From assembly GCF_003148745.1 (NCBI RefSeq), contig NZ_QGGU01000007.1:186001-250000 (forward strand): 64,000 nt of DNA, given 5' to 3'. Origin of the DNA: Pleionea mediterranea (GTDB taxonomy: Bacteria > Pseudomonadota > Gammaproteobacteria > Enterobacterales > Kangiellaceae). Of the stretch, positions 1-8,765 are shown piece by piece (the first letter of the stretch is position 1; every line of letters starts with the position of its first letter). The position numbers and the translations under genes were made by a program. The notes beneath the pieces are model-generated. The model had not been told where the DNA came from and ran no database searches. It saw only the letters and a program-made list of their open reading frames with translations.

Positions 1-1015
1 AAACAACTTGCTTACTGGGTAAAGCCCCACCCGGAAAAATGTATTTCTGGATGAAGTCGGTGCTATTTTTGTAACTATCATAACGTTCATCTTCAATTAA
101 AATAGATTGAATCAACATACGACCACCGGGATTCAGACGTTCAGCGCAAATTGAAAAATATTCGTCAAAATACCGATGACCAACGGCTTCAATCATTTCA
201 ACAGATACTAATTTATCAAATTTTCCTGTTAAATCACGGTAATCACTTTTTAATAAGGTGATTTTACTGGTTAATCCAGAAGCTTCTACCAAGTCACTGA
301 CATATCTGTATTGTTCCTCGGAAATGGTAGTTGTTGTGACATAACAGTCATAATGTTTTGCAGCGTAAATAGCCAGTGCGCCCCATCCGGTGCCAATCTC
401 AAGCAAATGCTCTCCAGGTTTTAACTGTAGATTGTCGCAAATCACCTTCAGCTTATTTAATGAAGCCTCATGCAATGTTGACTGCTCACTAGGATAAATA
501 GCTGATGAATACAGCATGGTAGGATCTAAAAATCGGGAGTAAAGCTCATTACCCAAGTCATAATGCGCAACAATATTCTTTTTTGCCTTTTTTCGGGTAT
601 TAGTGTTTAAGAGATTAATAATTGGCTGCAACGGCTTTTTCAACCAGTTAAGCTTATCTTCTATATCATTAATAAGATCAAGATTTATTGAAAAAAACTC
701 GATGACTTTTGTCACATCAGGGGAATCCCACCAGCCTTCAATATAAGATTCACCAGCACCAATACTACCGCCAAGAATAAGGCGCGAGTAAAACCGTGTA
801 TCATGAATAAATATCGTTGCTTCAAATTCATTATTGTTACCAAACAGGAATTCTTTATGCTCGGAATTCCTGACAGTTTCAACAACTTTAACTTGGCCAT
901 GGCGAATGCGGTTAAAGAAAGCAAACACCAGTTGACGAGACAGCCGAGTTAAGGTCATGTCTATGAAAGAGCTTTTCTTGTTAATTTTATCTGTAATCAA
1001 CCGAGATTCTGCCAC
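1..1015 (-). CDS. cfa: Cyclopropane-fatty-acyl-phospholipid synthase (C-terminus beyond window)
   Basis: SAM-dependent enzyme that adds a methylene bridge to unsaturated acyl chains of membrane phospholipids, acting at the inner membrane. The frame is open from the window edge to a GTG at 1013-1015, preceded by GGAGAG at good spacing. The N-terminus reads VAESRLITDK, and the last visible residues contain the family motif FIQKYIFPGG. About 338 residues are visible, so only the C-terminal part (family length about 400) is missing. It lies 12 bp downstream of the DUF1365 gene and ends the visible part of the photolyase operon. Cyclopropanation is a known protection against singlet oxygen and acid, which fits that context. 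Identification is firm; the true stop is unseen. Confidence 0.93.
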   Translation of the reverse strand, partial: MAESRLITDKINKKSSFIDMTLTRLSRQLVFAFFNRIRHGQVKVVETVRNSEHKEFLFGNNNEFEATIFIHDTRFYSRLILGGSIGAGESYIEGWWDSPDVTKVIEFFSINLDLINDIEDKLNWLKKPLQPIINLLNTNTRKKAKKNIVAHYDLGNELYSRFLDPTMLYSSAIYPSEQSTLHEASLNKLKVICDNLQLKPGEHLLEIGTGWGALAIYAAKHYDCYVTTTTISEEQYRYVSDLVEASGLTSKITLLKSDYRDLTGKFDKLVSVEMIEAVGHRYFDEYFSICAERLNPGGRMLIQSILIEDERYDSYKNSTDFIQKYIFPGGALPSKQVV

Positions 1016-1027
1016 GGTTACTCTCCA

Positions 1028-1813
1028 CTACTTGTTATATTTAGGATGACTGTAAAAAGGTATACGTTTAAAAATCAATTTTAGAGCTTGCCAGTAGATA
1101 CCGATTAACCCATGTAAAGATAAAAAGGGCTGACGCCTAATCCCTCGATTAAACTGCTTTGAGGTAAATGGAAGGCAAGAATAATTATAGGACGCTGTAA
1201 AGACGGTTTTAGTATCACGCAATAGCGTTAACCCAAAGGTCAAATTAGAGCGGCTGACCTGTGAATGCCATTGATAAGCCATATCCAAGTTATTAAATGG
1301 TGACACATGGAAGGACTTATCACTGCTCCATTTTTCCAGTGCACCATTCTCAGTGAGCTTTCGAGTATAAATATGCCGCTCATTCCAGGGAGTATTACTG
1401 ACTTCTGAAACCAGATAGCTGAGTTTCCCATCGATATAAACATAATATTGCGACAAAGGATTAAATAGCATGCCAAGACATCGCCAGTGAGCCAGCAAAC
1501 ACACATTAACCGATTGTTCACTTGTCACGTCAAAATTTTCTTTCGATTTAAGGACTTCTATTACCTTTTGTTTCAAGGTTAAACTTTTCGGCTTAACTTC
1601 TTTTAAATAATCGGCAGGATAAAAAGAGTAGAGCCAGAACTTATTTACTTTTAACAATTTAGAAAAAGAATGAAGTTGCTCAATATCATCCAGATCAAGC
1701 AATGGCATGAACATCTTGTACTTAAAGCCATGTGGCTTAGGTACAAAACGCTGATGGAAGACATTGCCATTGCAAAATGAACTAAAGGATTTCAATATTA
1801 ACCCCCAGTCCAT
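1028..1813 (-). CDS. DUF1365 family protein
   Basis: Conserved protein of unknown biochemical function, almost always encoded beside a COG2907 FAD oxidoreductase and a cyclopropane synthase, as here. The family signature GNVFHQRFVPKPHGFKYKMF, followed by LDLDDIEQL, starts about 15 residues in. The frame stays open up to 1939, but that extension overlaps the upstream oxidoreductase too far and lacks family similarity. The ATG at 1811-1813 (about 261 aa) is chosen. A TTG at 1793-1795 behind a G-rich stretch is an alternative. Either way the start overlaps the end of the upstream gene, suggesting translational coupling. A role in modified membrane lipid synthesis is inferred from neighbours only. 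Confidence 0.85.
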   Translation of the reverse strand: MDWGLILKSFSSFCNGNVFHQRFVPKPHGFKYKMFMPLLDLDDIEQLHSFSKLLKVNKFWLYSFYPADYLKEVKPKSLTLKQKVIEVLKSKENFDVTSEQSVNVCLLAHWRCLGMLFNPLSQYYVYIDGKLSYLVSEVSNTPWNERHIYTRKLTENGALEKWSSDKSFHVSPFNNLDMAYQWHSQVSRSNLTFGLTLLRDTKTVFTASYNYSCLPFTSKQFNRGIRRQPFLSLHGLIGIYWQALKLIFKRIPFYSHPKYNK

Positions 1814-3041
1814 TAACAACATCCAGCGCACTTCGTATACCATCTTCATGAAAGCCGGCATACCAATAGGCGCCACAAAACCACATATTGTTGACGCCAT
1901 TAATCGTGCTTCGTAGTTGTTGTGCTTCAATGGTTCCACGAGTGTATACAGGGTGAGAATATTGATAACGACCTAAAATTTTATCCGGGTTTATACGATC
2001 AGTATCATTCAAAGTGACGACAAATTCAGTATCTGTTGTCAACTGCTGCAAAATATTCATACTATAGGATAATGTGGGAGACTGAGATGCATCATTCCTG
2101 ATTTTATAATTCCAGCTTGACCAGGTACTTTTAAGCTTTGGTAATAAAGTGGTGTCGGTATGCAAAACAACTTCATTATCACTGTAATTTAATCTACCCA
2201 AAACATTTTTTTGATGTTCACTGGCTTGGTTTAATAGCGCTAGAGCTTCATCACTGTGACAAGCAAAGATCACTTCATCAAATATTTGTGATGACCCATT
2301 TTGTTGAACAGCAATACCATCAGATTGAGATACTACTGATTCAATATTTGAATTAAGCTGCAAATGGAAATTTTTGCGATTAAGAATCTCATCAACATAT
2401 TGTTTAGAGCCACCTTTTACCACAGACCATTGTGGTCGATCATTAATATTTAACAGCCCATGATTTTTAAAGAAACGAAGAAAATAAAGCGCTGGAAAAT
2501 CTTCCATTTGTGCCAGACCACTTGACCAGATAGCTGCACCCATTGGTATTAAATATTTTTCTGAAAAGTGCTTTGATAATCCAATCTGCTTTAAATACTG
2601 CCCCAGGGTAACCGACTCATCAAGACTTTGCTCCAGCAACACCTGCTTGGATCGTTTATTAAACGTTAGTATGTCTCGAATAAGTCGCCAGTGCTTTATA
2701 CTCAACAAATTCTTCTTCTGGGCAAATAATGTCATCAGCGAGCCACCGCTGTACTCTAAGCCAGACTCATCACAACTTACTGAAAACCCCATTTCCGTAT
2801 CAATTGAGTCAACAGACAATTGTTTTAGCAACCGATTAAAATTTGGGTAAGTCCAGTCATTAAATACAATAAATCCTGTATCTATATCAAACTCACCTTC
2901 ATCAACGACCACTCTTTTTGTTGCTGTGTGCCCGCCAACATAATTATTCTTTTCAAATAAAGTTATATCGTAATCGTGTTGCAAATAATGCGCACAGGCC
3001 AACCCGGAAATACCACTGCCAATTATCGCTAGACGTTTCAT
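1782..3041 (-). CDS. NAD(P)/FAD-dependent amine-oxidase-like protein (COG2907)
   Basis: Predicted flavoprotein of 419 aa. The N-terminal Rossmann motif GSGISG (residues 8-13) is followed by the FAD ribose-binding acidic residue in LFEKNNYVGGHT, the standard start of amine oxidase/phytoene desaturase-fold enzymes. COG2907 proteins are linked by gene neighbourhood to cyclopropane synthase and DUF1365, but their substrate is not established; an acyl chain or isoprenoid desaturation is often guessed. The ATG overlaps the stop of the upstream SDR gene by 4 bp (ATGA) and the C-terminal coding region overlaps the DUF1365 start, so translation is probably coupled across the three genes. Confidence 0.9.
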   Translation of the reverse strand: MKRLAIIGSGISGLACAHYLQHDYDITLFEKNNYVGGHTATKRVVVDEGEFDIDTGFIVFNDWTYPNFNRLLKQLSVDSIDTEMGFSVSCDESGLEYSGGSLMTLFAQKKNLLSIKHWRLIRDILTFNKRSKQVLLEQSLDESVTLGQYLKQIGLSKHFSEKYLIPMGAAIWSSGLAQMEDFPALYFLRFFKNHGLLNINDRPQWSVVKGGSKQYVDEILNRKNFHLQLNSNIESVVSQSDGIAVQQNGSSQIFDEVIFACHSDEALALLNQASEHQKNVLGRLNYSDNEVVLHTDTTLLPKLKSTWSSWNYKIRNDASQSPTLSYSMNILQQLTTDTEFVVTLNDTDRINPDKILGRYQYSHPVYTRGTIEAQQLRSTINGVNNMWFCGAYWYAGFHEDGIRSALDVVNGLGVNIEIL

Positions 3042-3808
3042 TTTTCAACCATTCCTTTACCTAACTTATAACGCAGACTTGATGGCAACTTACCTAGTGT
3101 TTTTAATATAAACATAAATAGCCAAGGAAAATTGATTTGCTTTTTCTTTTTCATTAAGCCTTTTACAATGATGTCAGCAGCCTTATCACTGGTTATTTTA
3201 AATGGCATATCAAAATCATTTTTATCGGTTAGTGGTGTTTCCACAAAACCGGGATGGACAATTGAAAACGCAATATCTGGATGGCTGAGCTGTAAAGATT
3301 CATAAAAATAACTTAATGCCGCTTTACTGGCGCCATAAGCTTCTCCTCTGGGCATGGCAAAAAAGTGGGCAGAGCTACTGACCACGCAGTATTGCTTAAC
3401 TGACCACTTATTCTCATTCAAAAATAACTTCGCAGCACTAATGTTTGCGAAAAAATTAATATCGAATACACGCTTGATTAAATCAACATCTACCAATCCG
3501 TTTTCCATGTACTCACAGGTTCCAGCATTAAGTATCACAGTATCAATGGAGTCAGATAACTTATTAGCAACGTCATCCCAGCCTGAATCGTCACTTAAGT
3601 CCGCTTCTACAGGTATAAAGTTGTCTGGGTATTTCGTTTTAATGTCATTCAGCTTATCTTGATTACGAGCAATCCCATATACTATTGCTCCCTGCTTTAA
3701 TAATAAGTGGGTTATCGACAAACCAATACCCGATGTTACTCCGGTTATCACTATGTTTTTATTAGCAAAGTAGCATGCTTTTACATCATTTTTATTTAAG
3801 TCACTCAT
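3038..3808 (-). CDS. Short-chain dehydrogenase/reductase
   Basis: Classical SDR of 256 aa. The cofactor motif GVTSGIG lies at residues 23-29, NAG of the core at about 94-96, catalytic serines at 144-146, and the YxxxK pair is Tyr158/Lys162. It would oxidise or reduce an alcohol/ketone with NAD(P)(H); the substrate cannot be read from sequence. Its start overlaps the NTF2-like gene by 4 bp (ATGA) and its stop overlaps the flavoprotein start by 4 bp. SDR proteins of this kind recur in light/singlet-oxygen regulons with photolyase and cyclopropane synthase, which supports a joint role in lipid modification but does not prove it. Confidence 0.92.
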   Translation of the reverse strand: MSDLNKNDVKACYFANKNIVITGVTSGIGLSITHLLLKQGAIVYGIARNQDKLNDIKTKYPDNFIPVEADLSDDSGWDDVANKLSDSIDTVILNAGTCEYMENGLVDVDLIKRVFDINFFANISAAKLFLNENKWSVKQYCVVSSSAHFFAMPRGEAYGASKAALSYFYESLQLSHPDIAFSIVHPGFVETPLTDKNDFDMPFKITSDKAADIIVKGLMKKKKQINFPWLFMFILKTLGKLPSSLRYKLGKGMVEK

Positions 3809-4269
3809 TGGCCTGCCTTTGCTTTAGTAAACTTAATCACCTTGCCAATAAGTGGAAGATGTTCGTATAACATAGCACCCAGATCGTAATAATCTTGATG
3901 ATGGGTAATTTTTTGATCAAATATTAAACGAGACACGCCATCAAAGGATATCAATTTCCCCTTGTTTAGACGGCTATGTGAGAACTGCATACTCCATTGT
4001 AAATACGCTTGATCATTCGCTACCATGGCATCATTAATGGTTATTGAGTAATTGTTTATATTTTGATACATATGAGCCATATAAGACTTTACCCTCTCTA
4101 GCGACTCTAACTTATGCAGCGGATCAGAAAACACGATAGAGTCACTGTAAACATCATCAAGCAGATGCAAGTTACCACTGTTTAATTGGCTATAAATATC
4201 AATAAATCGATTAATTAATATTGATGAATCATCATTTTGCAGCGAGTTGTCTATACTTGAAATATTCAT
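3805..4269 (-). CDS. NTF2/SnoaL-like protein
   Basis: Protein of 154 aa with the cone-shaped NTF2-like fold pattern: an N-terminal helix (INRFIDIYSQLNSGN), SDSIVFSDPLHKLES, then strands with the family-typical W in AYLQWSMQF and SFDGVSRLIF. No signal peptide or membrane segment. It sits between photolyase (100 bp upstream) and the SDR (4 bp overlap). Members in equivalent operons are unlabelled nuclear-transport-factor-2 family proteins; a small-molecule binding or isomerase role is possible but unproven. The start is the only ATG consistent with family length; no strong ribosome-binding site precedes it. Confidence 0.82.
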   Translation of the reverse strand: MNISSIDNSLQNDDSSILINRFIDIYSQLNSGNLHLLDDVYSDSIVFSDPLHKLESLERVKSYMAHMYQNINNYSITINDAMVANDQAYLQWSMQFSHSRLNKGKLISFDGVSRLIFDQKITHHQDYYDLGAMLYEHLPLIGKVIKFTKAKAGQ

Positions 4270-4369
4270 AATTCAAATCTATCGTTAATTGTCATTGTAA
4301 GTTCAATCCAATAATTCATTACTCTATTCCCATATTCTTTCTAATCAATATGTTTACATCACCAATGAC

Positions 4370-5770
4370 TTATTGTGGTTCGTTAGCAGCTGATTTAGCG
4401 GACTTAAAACTGTCTATGGCCAGTTTACGAGTAAATTTCAGATCCACCATTGGCTTTTCATAATTTTGTAAAGCTTTCTTTTCAAATTTATGAATATCCG
4501 AAGTTTCAAAGCCTTGAAGTTCTGTAACCCACTTACGTATAAACTCAGCTTTTGGATCAAATTTTTGTTGTTGACTGGCAGGGTTAAACACTCGAAAATA
4601 TGGCGCAGCATCGGTTCCTACAGAAGCACTCCACTGCCAACCACCATTATTACTGGCAAAGTCATAATCAAACAGCATTTGCGTAAAATAAGCTTCACCT
4701 TCGCGCCAGTCGATCCACAGGTTTTTAGTCAGAAAACTAGCAACAACCATTCTTAACCTGTTGTGCATCCACCCAGTTTCATTCAACTGCCGCATTGCCG
4801 CGTCTACAATTGGAATGCCTGTATTACCTTGTTGCCAGCGTTTTAATTGAGCATCATCTTTGTTCCAGTTGATATACTTATCAACTGAGTTAAATGCTTT
4901 TCCCTGACAAACATGAGGAAAATGCCACATAACTGAACGATAAAAATCGCGCCATAAAAGTTCATTAAGCCATGGTTTTGAATACTCTTTATCGCTGTTT
5001 GAAGCAACTTCAAAACATCGCCTAACCGAGAGCGCTCCCACCGCCAATGCAGCTGACAACTTAGAGGTTCCGGGTACATAAGGATAATCCCTATCATCCT
5101 TATAATCTTCAAGTTTTGACTCTAAAAAACCATCCAGCTGATTCGCTAAAAAATTTTCATCAATATTGGGTATATTCAAAGACGTTTTAATGTCTGGTAT
5201 TGGATCTGAGCCAGTATTTATAACGTTAAAATTTTGAGCATCACGTTTATCAGGGATCGAGTAGCAATGAACGGGGTTACTATCAAGGTATGTATAGCAA
5301 GCTTTAGAAAACGGCGTAAAAACTTTAAAAGCTGAATTAGACTGGGTTGTTATTTGCCAGGGTGCAGTAACTGAATCCCCCACATATCGATGACATTTAA
5401 CTTGACTTAAATGCTCGACAACCAGCTTATCACGTCGGCGTTCATTAATTGGGTACTCAATATTAAAATGAATCTCATCCACACCTTGGGACTTACAAAC
5501 TTCAGAAAGAGCGTTTGCTGAATTATCAAACTGACCTATCGACTTAACGATCAATGGAATATTTAACTGCTTAAGGCTTTTTTTAAGTTGCAGTAAAGCT
5601 TTTATGATTAATGACCGCTGGTTGTTTCCTACTCCATGATTATCCCATTGCTGTTCACTAAGCAAATAAAGAGCAATAACCTGATCATCCTTGCGGTTGC
5701 ATGCATGGTGTAATGCTGGATTATCATCCAGTCTTAAATCATTACGAAACCAAACCAACTGAACGCTCAT
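4370..5770 (-). CDS. phr: Class I CPD deoxyribodipyrimidine photolyase
   Basis: Light-driven repair of cyclobutane pyrimidine dimers using FAD plus an antenna cofactor. The 466-aa length is typical. The N-terminal antenna domain begins VQLVWFRNDLRLDDNPAL. The C-terminal FAD domain shows ELLWRDFYR, GWMHNRLRMVVASFL and the highly conserved NNGGWQWSASVGTDAAPYFRVFNP region, all hallmarks of bacterial class I photolyases rather than cryptochrome-DASH. It lies 12 bp downstream of the DUF523/DUF1722 gene, echoing the ybgA-phrB pair of E. coli. It is probably co-transcribed with the downstream lipid-modifying genes. Confidence 0.95.
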   Translation of the reverse strand: MSVQLVWFRNDLRLDDNPALHHACNRKDDQVIALYLLSEQQWDNHGVGNNQRSLIIKALLQLKKSLKQLNIPLIVKSIGQFDNSANALSEVCKSQGVDEIHFNIEYPINERRRDKLVVEHLSQVKCHRYVGDSVTAPWQITTQSNSAFKVFTPFSKACYTYLDSNPVHCYSIPDKRDAQNFNVINTGSDPIPDIKTSLNIPNIDENFLANQLDGFLESKLEDYKDDRDYPYVPGTSKLSAALAVGALSVRRCFEVASNSDKEYSKPWLNELLWRDFYRSVMWHFPHVCQGKAFNSVDKYINWNKDDAQLKRWQQGNTGIPIVDAAMRQLNETGWMHNRLRMVVASFLTKNLWIDWREGEAYFTQMLFDYDFASNNGGWQWSASVGTDAAPYFRVFNPASQQQKFDPKAEFIRKWVTELQGFETSDIHKFEKKALQNYEKPMVDLKFTRKLAIDSFKSAKSAANEPQ

Positions 5771-5782
5771 TACAAATCACCT

Positions 5783-6724
5783 TTAGTGGGTATCAACACG
5801 GATGGCCAATTCTTTAGGATAAGGGCTCAAAAATGATTGGTTTGAAATATAATCATCGGGGAACTTCTTAAAATGATGATTGAGTAAGGTTAGAGGCGCC
5901 ATAATAGGTTCAATAGACTTTCTATAATCTATGATGCATTTAGCCAACTCCTGACGATCGCTTTTATCAAGCTTGTTCTTTAAATAACCCTGCAAATGCA
6001 TCAATACATTTGTATTATTTTTGCGAGATGCGACTTTCTTAAAACCCATCATCAAGTGCGAAAAATAACGACTCGCTTCCTTTTCTATATTCGTCTTATT
6101 GATTGAAGCGACAATTGGACCAAGATGCCGATACGTTGGCTGACAGTGCGCCAGTAAGTTGAGTTTATGACGAGCATGAAACGCTTGAAGTTTAGATACA
6201 GTTAAACCATTAGCCAGCAACTGCTGCCATTCATGGTAAATAAATACTCGTTTAATAAAGCTGTCTCTTAATAATGGATCGTTTAAACGGCCATCTTCCT
6301 CCATGGGTAAATCAGGTTTTAATTGCTTAACTCTTGCCGCAAATATCCCCATTCCTTTGCGTTCTGCCTGATCTTTATCGTTATAAACTCTGACCCGTTC
6401 CATACCGCAACTGGGTGATGCCTTACACAATATATAACCTGACATCTGATTCAACTGATCTAGGTGCTGATCGGCGTAATCCGCTAGTGGTTGGGTAAAA
6501 TCACCTTCTTCGCCATTACTGAATACAGCTCTAGGACTTGCGATATCGCCGACTAATCTTAACGTTTTACGAGGGGTACCCATGCCAATCCCAACTTCAG
6601 GGCAAAGCGGTGTAAACTCGACAAACTGTGACAATAGCTCGCTGCAAAACCGGCTGTTTTTGTGACCGCCATCAAAGCGTACCTTTGCACCGAGCAAACA
6701 GTGACTAATACCAATGCGTACCAT
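5783..6724 (-). CDS. DUF523 and DUF1722 domain protein (YbgA/TudS-like)
   Basis: Two-domain protein of 313 aa. Residues 1 to about 150 are DUF523, with cysteines 9, 41, 100 and 106 in the contexts SHCLLG, LCPEVGIGMG and CKASPSC. DUF523 includes TudS, a [4Fe-4S] 2-thiouracil desulfidase, so a metal-cluster role is plausible. The C-terminal part (from about 175, YHEWQQLLANGL) is DUF1722, the domain of E. coli YbgA, which is encoded next to photolyase. As first gene of the operon it follows a candidate promoter at 6813-6841. The start ATG at 6722-6724 matches the family N-terminus. Function in light stress is inferred from context. Confidence 0.88.
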   Translation of the reverse strand: MVRIGISHCLLGAKVRFDGGHKNSRFCSELLSQFVEFTPLCPEVGIGMGTPRKTLRLVGDIASPRAVFSNGEEGDFTQPLADYADQHLDQLNQMSGYILCKASPSCGMERVRVYNDKDQAERKGMGIFAARVKQLKPDLPMEEDGRLNDPLLRDSFIKRVFIYHEWQQLLANGLTVSKLQAFHARHKLNLLAHCQPTYRHLGPIVASINKTNIEKEASRYFSHLMMGFKKVASRKNNTNVLMHLQGYLKNKLDKSDRQELAKCIIDYRKSIEPIMAPLTLLNHHFKKFPDDYISNQSFLSPYPKELAIRVDTH

Positions 6725-6812
6725 TTATTACCTGCCTTCACCCAACAATAAACTTGCAGTCTATAGACTTCATCTTCTCAATAATCCGATGAAGCCTTAC
6801 TATCTAATCTTT

Positions 6813-6841
6813 AATGTAAGGTGATACGGTAACTTTTGCAA
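6813..6841 (-). promoter_or_regulatory. Candidate sigma-70 promoter of photolyase operon
   Basis: On the minus strand TTGCAA (6836-6841) and TACATT (6813-6818) are separated by 17 bp, about 80 bp upstream of the first operon gene. Each hexamer matches the consensus at four of six positions. An imperfect dyad (CTTTTTG/GCAAAAG, about 6834-6857) overlaps the -35, as might suit a MerR-type light regulator, but no regulator gene is in the window. Tentative. Confidence 0.35.
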
Positions 6842-6926
6842 AATGGATACAAAAAGCTATAAGCAATATCAATTATTTTTTCAGGTAAGCAATTAATCCT
6901 ATTATTGTTAACAACAAACAATGGTT

Positions 6927-8699
6927 CTACTTAGTCAACTGTCGCTCTATCCAACGATTAATTTGTCTTTCCAATATGCCAAGTGTGACGGGACCATTAG
7001 CTAAAATTTCATCGTGAAAGGCTCTTATATCAAATGACTGACCTAACGCTTTTTCAGCCTTTTTGCGCAGCTCAACAATTTTAATTTCACCCATTTTGTA
7101 AGATAGCGCCTGGCCTGGCCAGGCAATATAGCGATCAATTTCTGTTCTGACATTATGCTTAGATAACGCCGTATTTTGCTCCATAAACTTAATGGCTTTT
7201 TCACGACTCCAGCCTTTAGAGTGCATACCGGTATCCACAACCAGGCGAATTGCACGCCACATTTCATAAGTTAAGCGACCAAACTGACTGTATGGATCTT
7301 GATAAAAGCCTGCTTCAATCCCGAGCTTTTCACAATAGAGTGCCCATCCTTCGCCGTAAGCAGACAAATAGGAATCGCGACGAAACTTGGGTAAGTTGCT
7401 TAGCTCTTTGGTTAAGGCATTTTGTAAATGATGACCTGGTACGGCTTCGTGCAAGGTCAATGCTTCAAGTACATATAGTGGGCGTTTGTTCAGTGCGTAG
7501 GTGTTAACCCAATAGGTGCCTGATCGATGACTGTCCAGTGGCGCACCTACATATCTTCCTGTTGTATAACGAGGAGCTATCGCATCGGGAACCGGCTCGA
7601 CACCGTATGGTTGACGCGGAAGTTTTGAGAAGAATTTTGGTAATTTTCCATCCATTTTTTTAGATATATACGCGGCTTCTTTCAATAACTCTTCTGCACT
7701 GGAGGCATAAAATTGAGGATCCGTTCTCAAGTAATGAATAAACTGCTCAAAATTACCCTCAAAACCCGAAGCCTCAATCACTTTGTCCATTTCAGCCCGA
7801 ATTCTGCGCACTTCTGACAGACCAATATTATGAATCTCGTTCGCTGACAAATTTAATGTTGTGTAATACTTAATCTGTGACTGATAAAACTGACGGCCGT
7901 CTTTAATTTGCTCAATAGCAATAGAGTCACGACCATGAGGCAAGTAATCCTGCACTAAAAACTGAATAAAAGACTTTACCGCTGGTTGAACGTTATTGTT
8001 AATCGCCTGCAAAGCTCGCTTGGTCAAGTGCTCGGCTTGCTTTTCAGGCAAAACCTTTGACAATTGTTGCAACGGTTTCGCCAGTGGGTTTTCCGAGGCT
8101 TTGTCGGTAATCAGTTTTTCTAGCGGCTTTTCAAAGTCCACTAACACTATTGCAGGCATTACTTTATTTATGGCCACAGCGCGTTTTAGATTCAGCTGCC
8201 ACTGATGCAAGAAATCTGGAATGCTTTCCAACTTTTCAATGTAAAATAGAGCGTCCTGTTCATTCTTTATCAGCGTTATATCGCCTAACCTGAGTAAGTC
8301 AAAATAAAACCCGGTATCCCCTTCCATTGGAAACAAATGTTTATCATAAATTATATCGTTTATTTCCGAAGTGACGTTAAATCGGAACATGTCGGCATTT
8401 ATTTTTTCGTCCTCAGACAATTCGCTATAATCTATTTCGGTCAATCGTTGCAAAAAGCCGTCTAGTTTCGCTTGATGTTGTTGAAAACCAGCTTCAGAGA
8501 GATCTCTAAAGCCACCTTTTCTCATGTCTTTATCAGGATGCTCAACACTTGGATAGCGTTGCTTCTGGTAACGGGAATAGTCACTAAAAATACTGTGAAG
8601 TTGCTCGACAGTCTTATTCGATTCTGTTGTTGTAGGTGCTGCAGCCCCTAAAATGCCAATATTTGCAAATAAAATAAATAACCACAGGTACTTTCTCAT
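6927..8699 (-). CDS. DUF885 family secreted metallopeptidase-like protein
   Basis: Protein of about 590 aa with an N-terminal signal peptide (MRKYLWLFILFANIGILGAA). The DUF885 zinc-binding-like motif HEAVPGHH is near residue 415-425, followed by a GEGWALYCEKLG stretch, as in this family of putative carboxypeptidase-type metalloenzymes. Expected in the periplasm or cell envelope. The open frame extends to a TTG at 8711, but the ATG at 8697-8699 has GGTGA at proper spacing and starts directly at the signal peptide. A paralogue lies at 38409-40280. It is 66 bp from the divergent PhyH gene; the shared interval should hold both promoters. Confidence 0.87.
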   Translation of the reverse strand: MRKYLWLFILFANIGILGAAAPTTTESNKTVEQLHSIFSDYSRYQKQRYPSVEHPDKDMRKGGFRDLSEAGFQQHQAKLDGFLQRLTEIDYSELSEDEKINADMFRFNVTSEINDIIYDKHLFPMEGDTGFYFDLLRLGDITLIKNEQDALFYIEKLESIPDFLHQWQLNLKRAVAINKVMPAIVLVDFEKPLEKLITDKASENPLAKPLQQLSKVLPEKQAEHLTKRALQAINNNVQPAVKSFIQFLVQDYLPHGRDSIAIEQIKDGRQFYQSQIKYYTTLNLSANEIHNIGLSEVRRIRAEMDKVIEASGFEGNFEQFIHYLRTDPQFYASSAEELLKEAAYISKKMDGKLPKFFSKLPRQPYGVEPVPDAIAPRYTTGRYVGAPLDSHRSGTYWVNTYALNKRPLYVLEALTLHEAVPGHHLQNALTKELSNLPKFRRDSYLSAYGEGWALYCEKLGIEAGFYQDPYSQFGRLTYEMWRAIRLVVDTGMHSKGWSREKAIKFMEQNTALSKHNVRTEIDRYIAWPGQALSYKMGEIKIVELRKKAEKALGQSFDIRAFHDEILANGPVTLGILERQINRWIERQLTK

Positions 8700-8765
8700 T
8701 GTTATCACCAAATTTATAATAGTCGTTCAGACCATTGTAAATTTCATAGTGAAGCCGTCAAGCTA

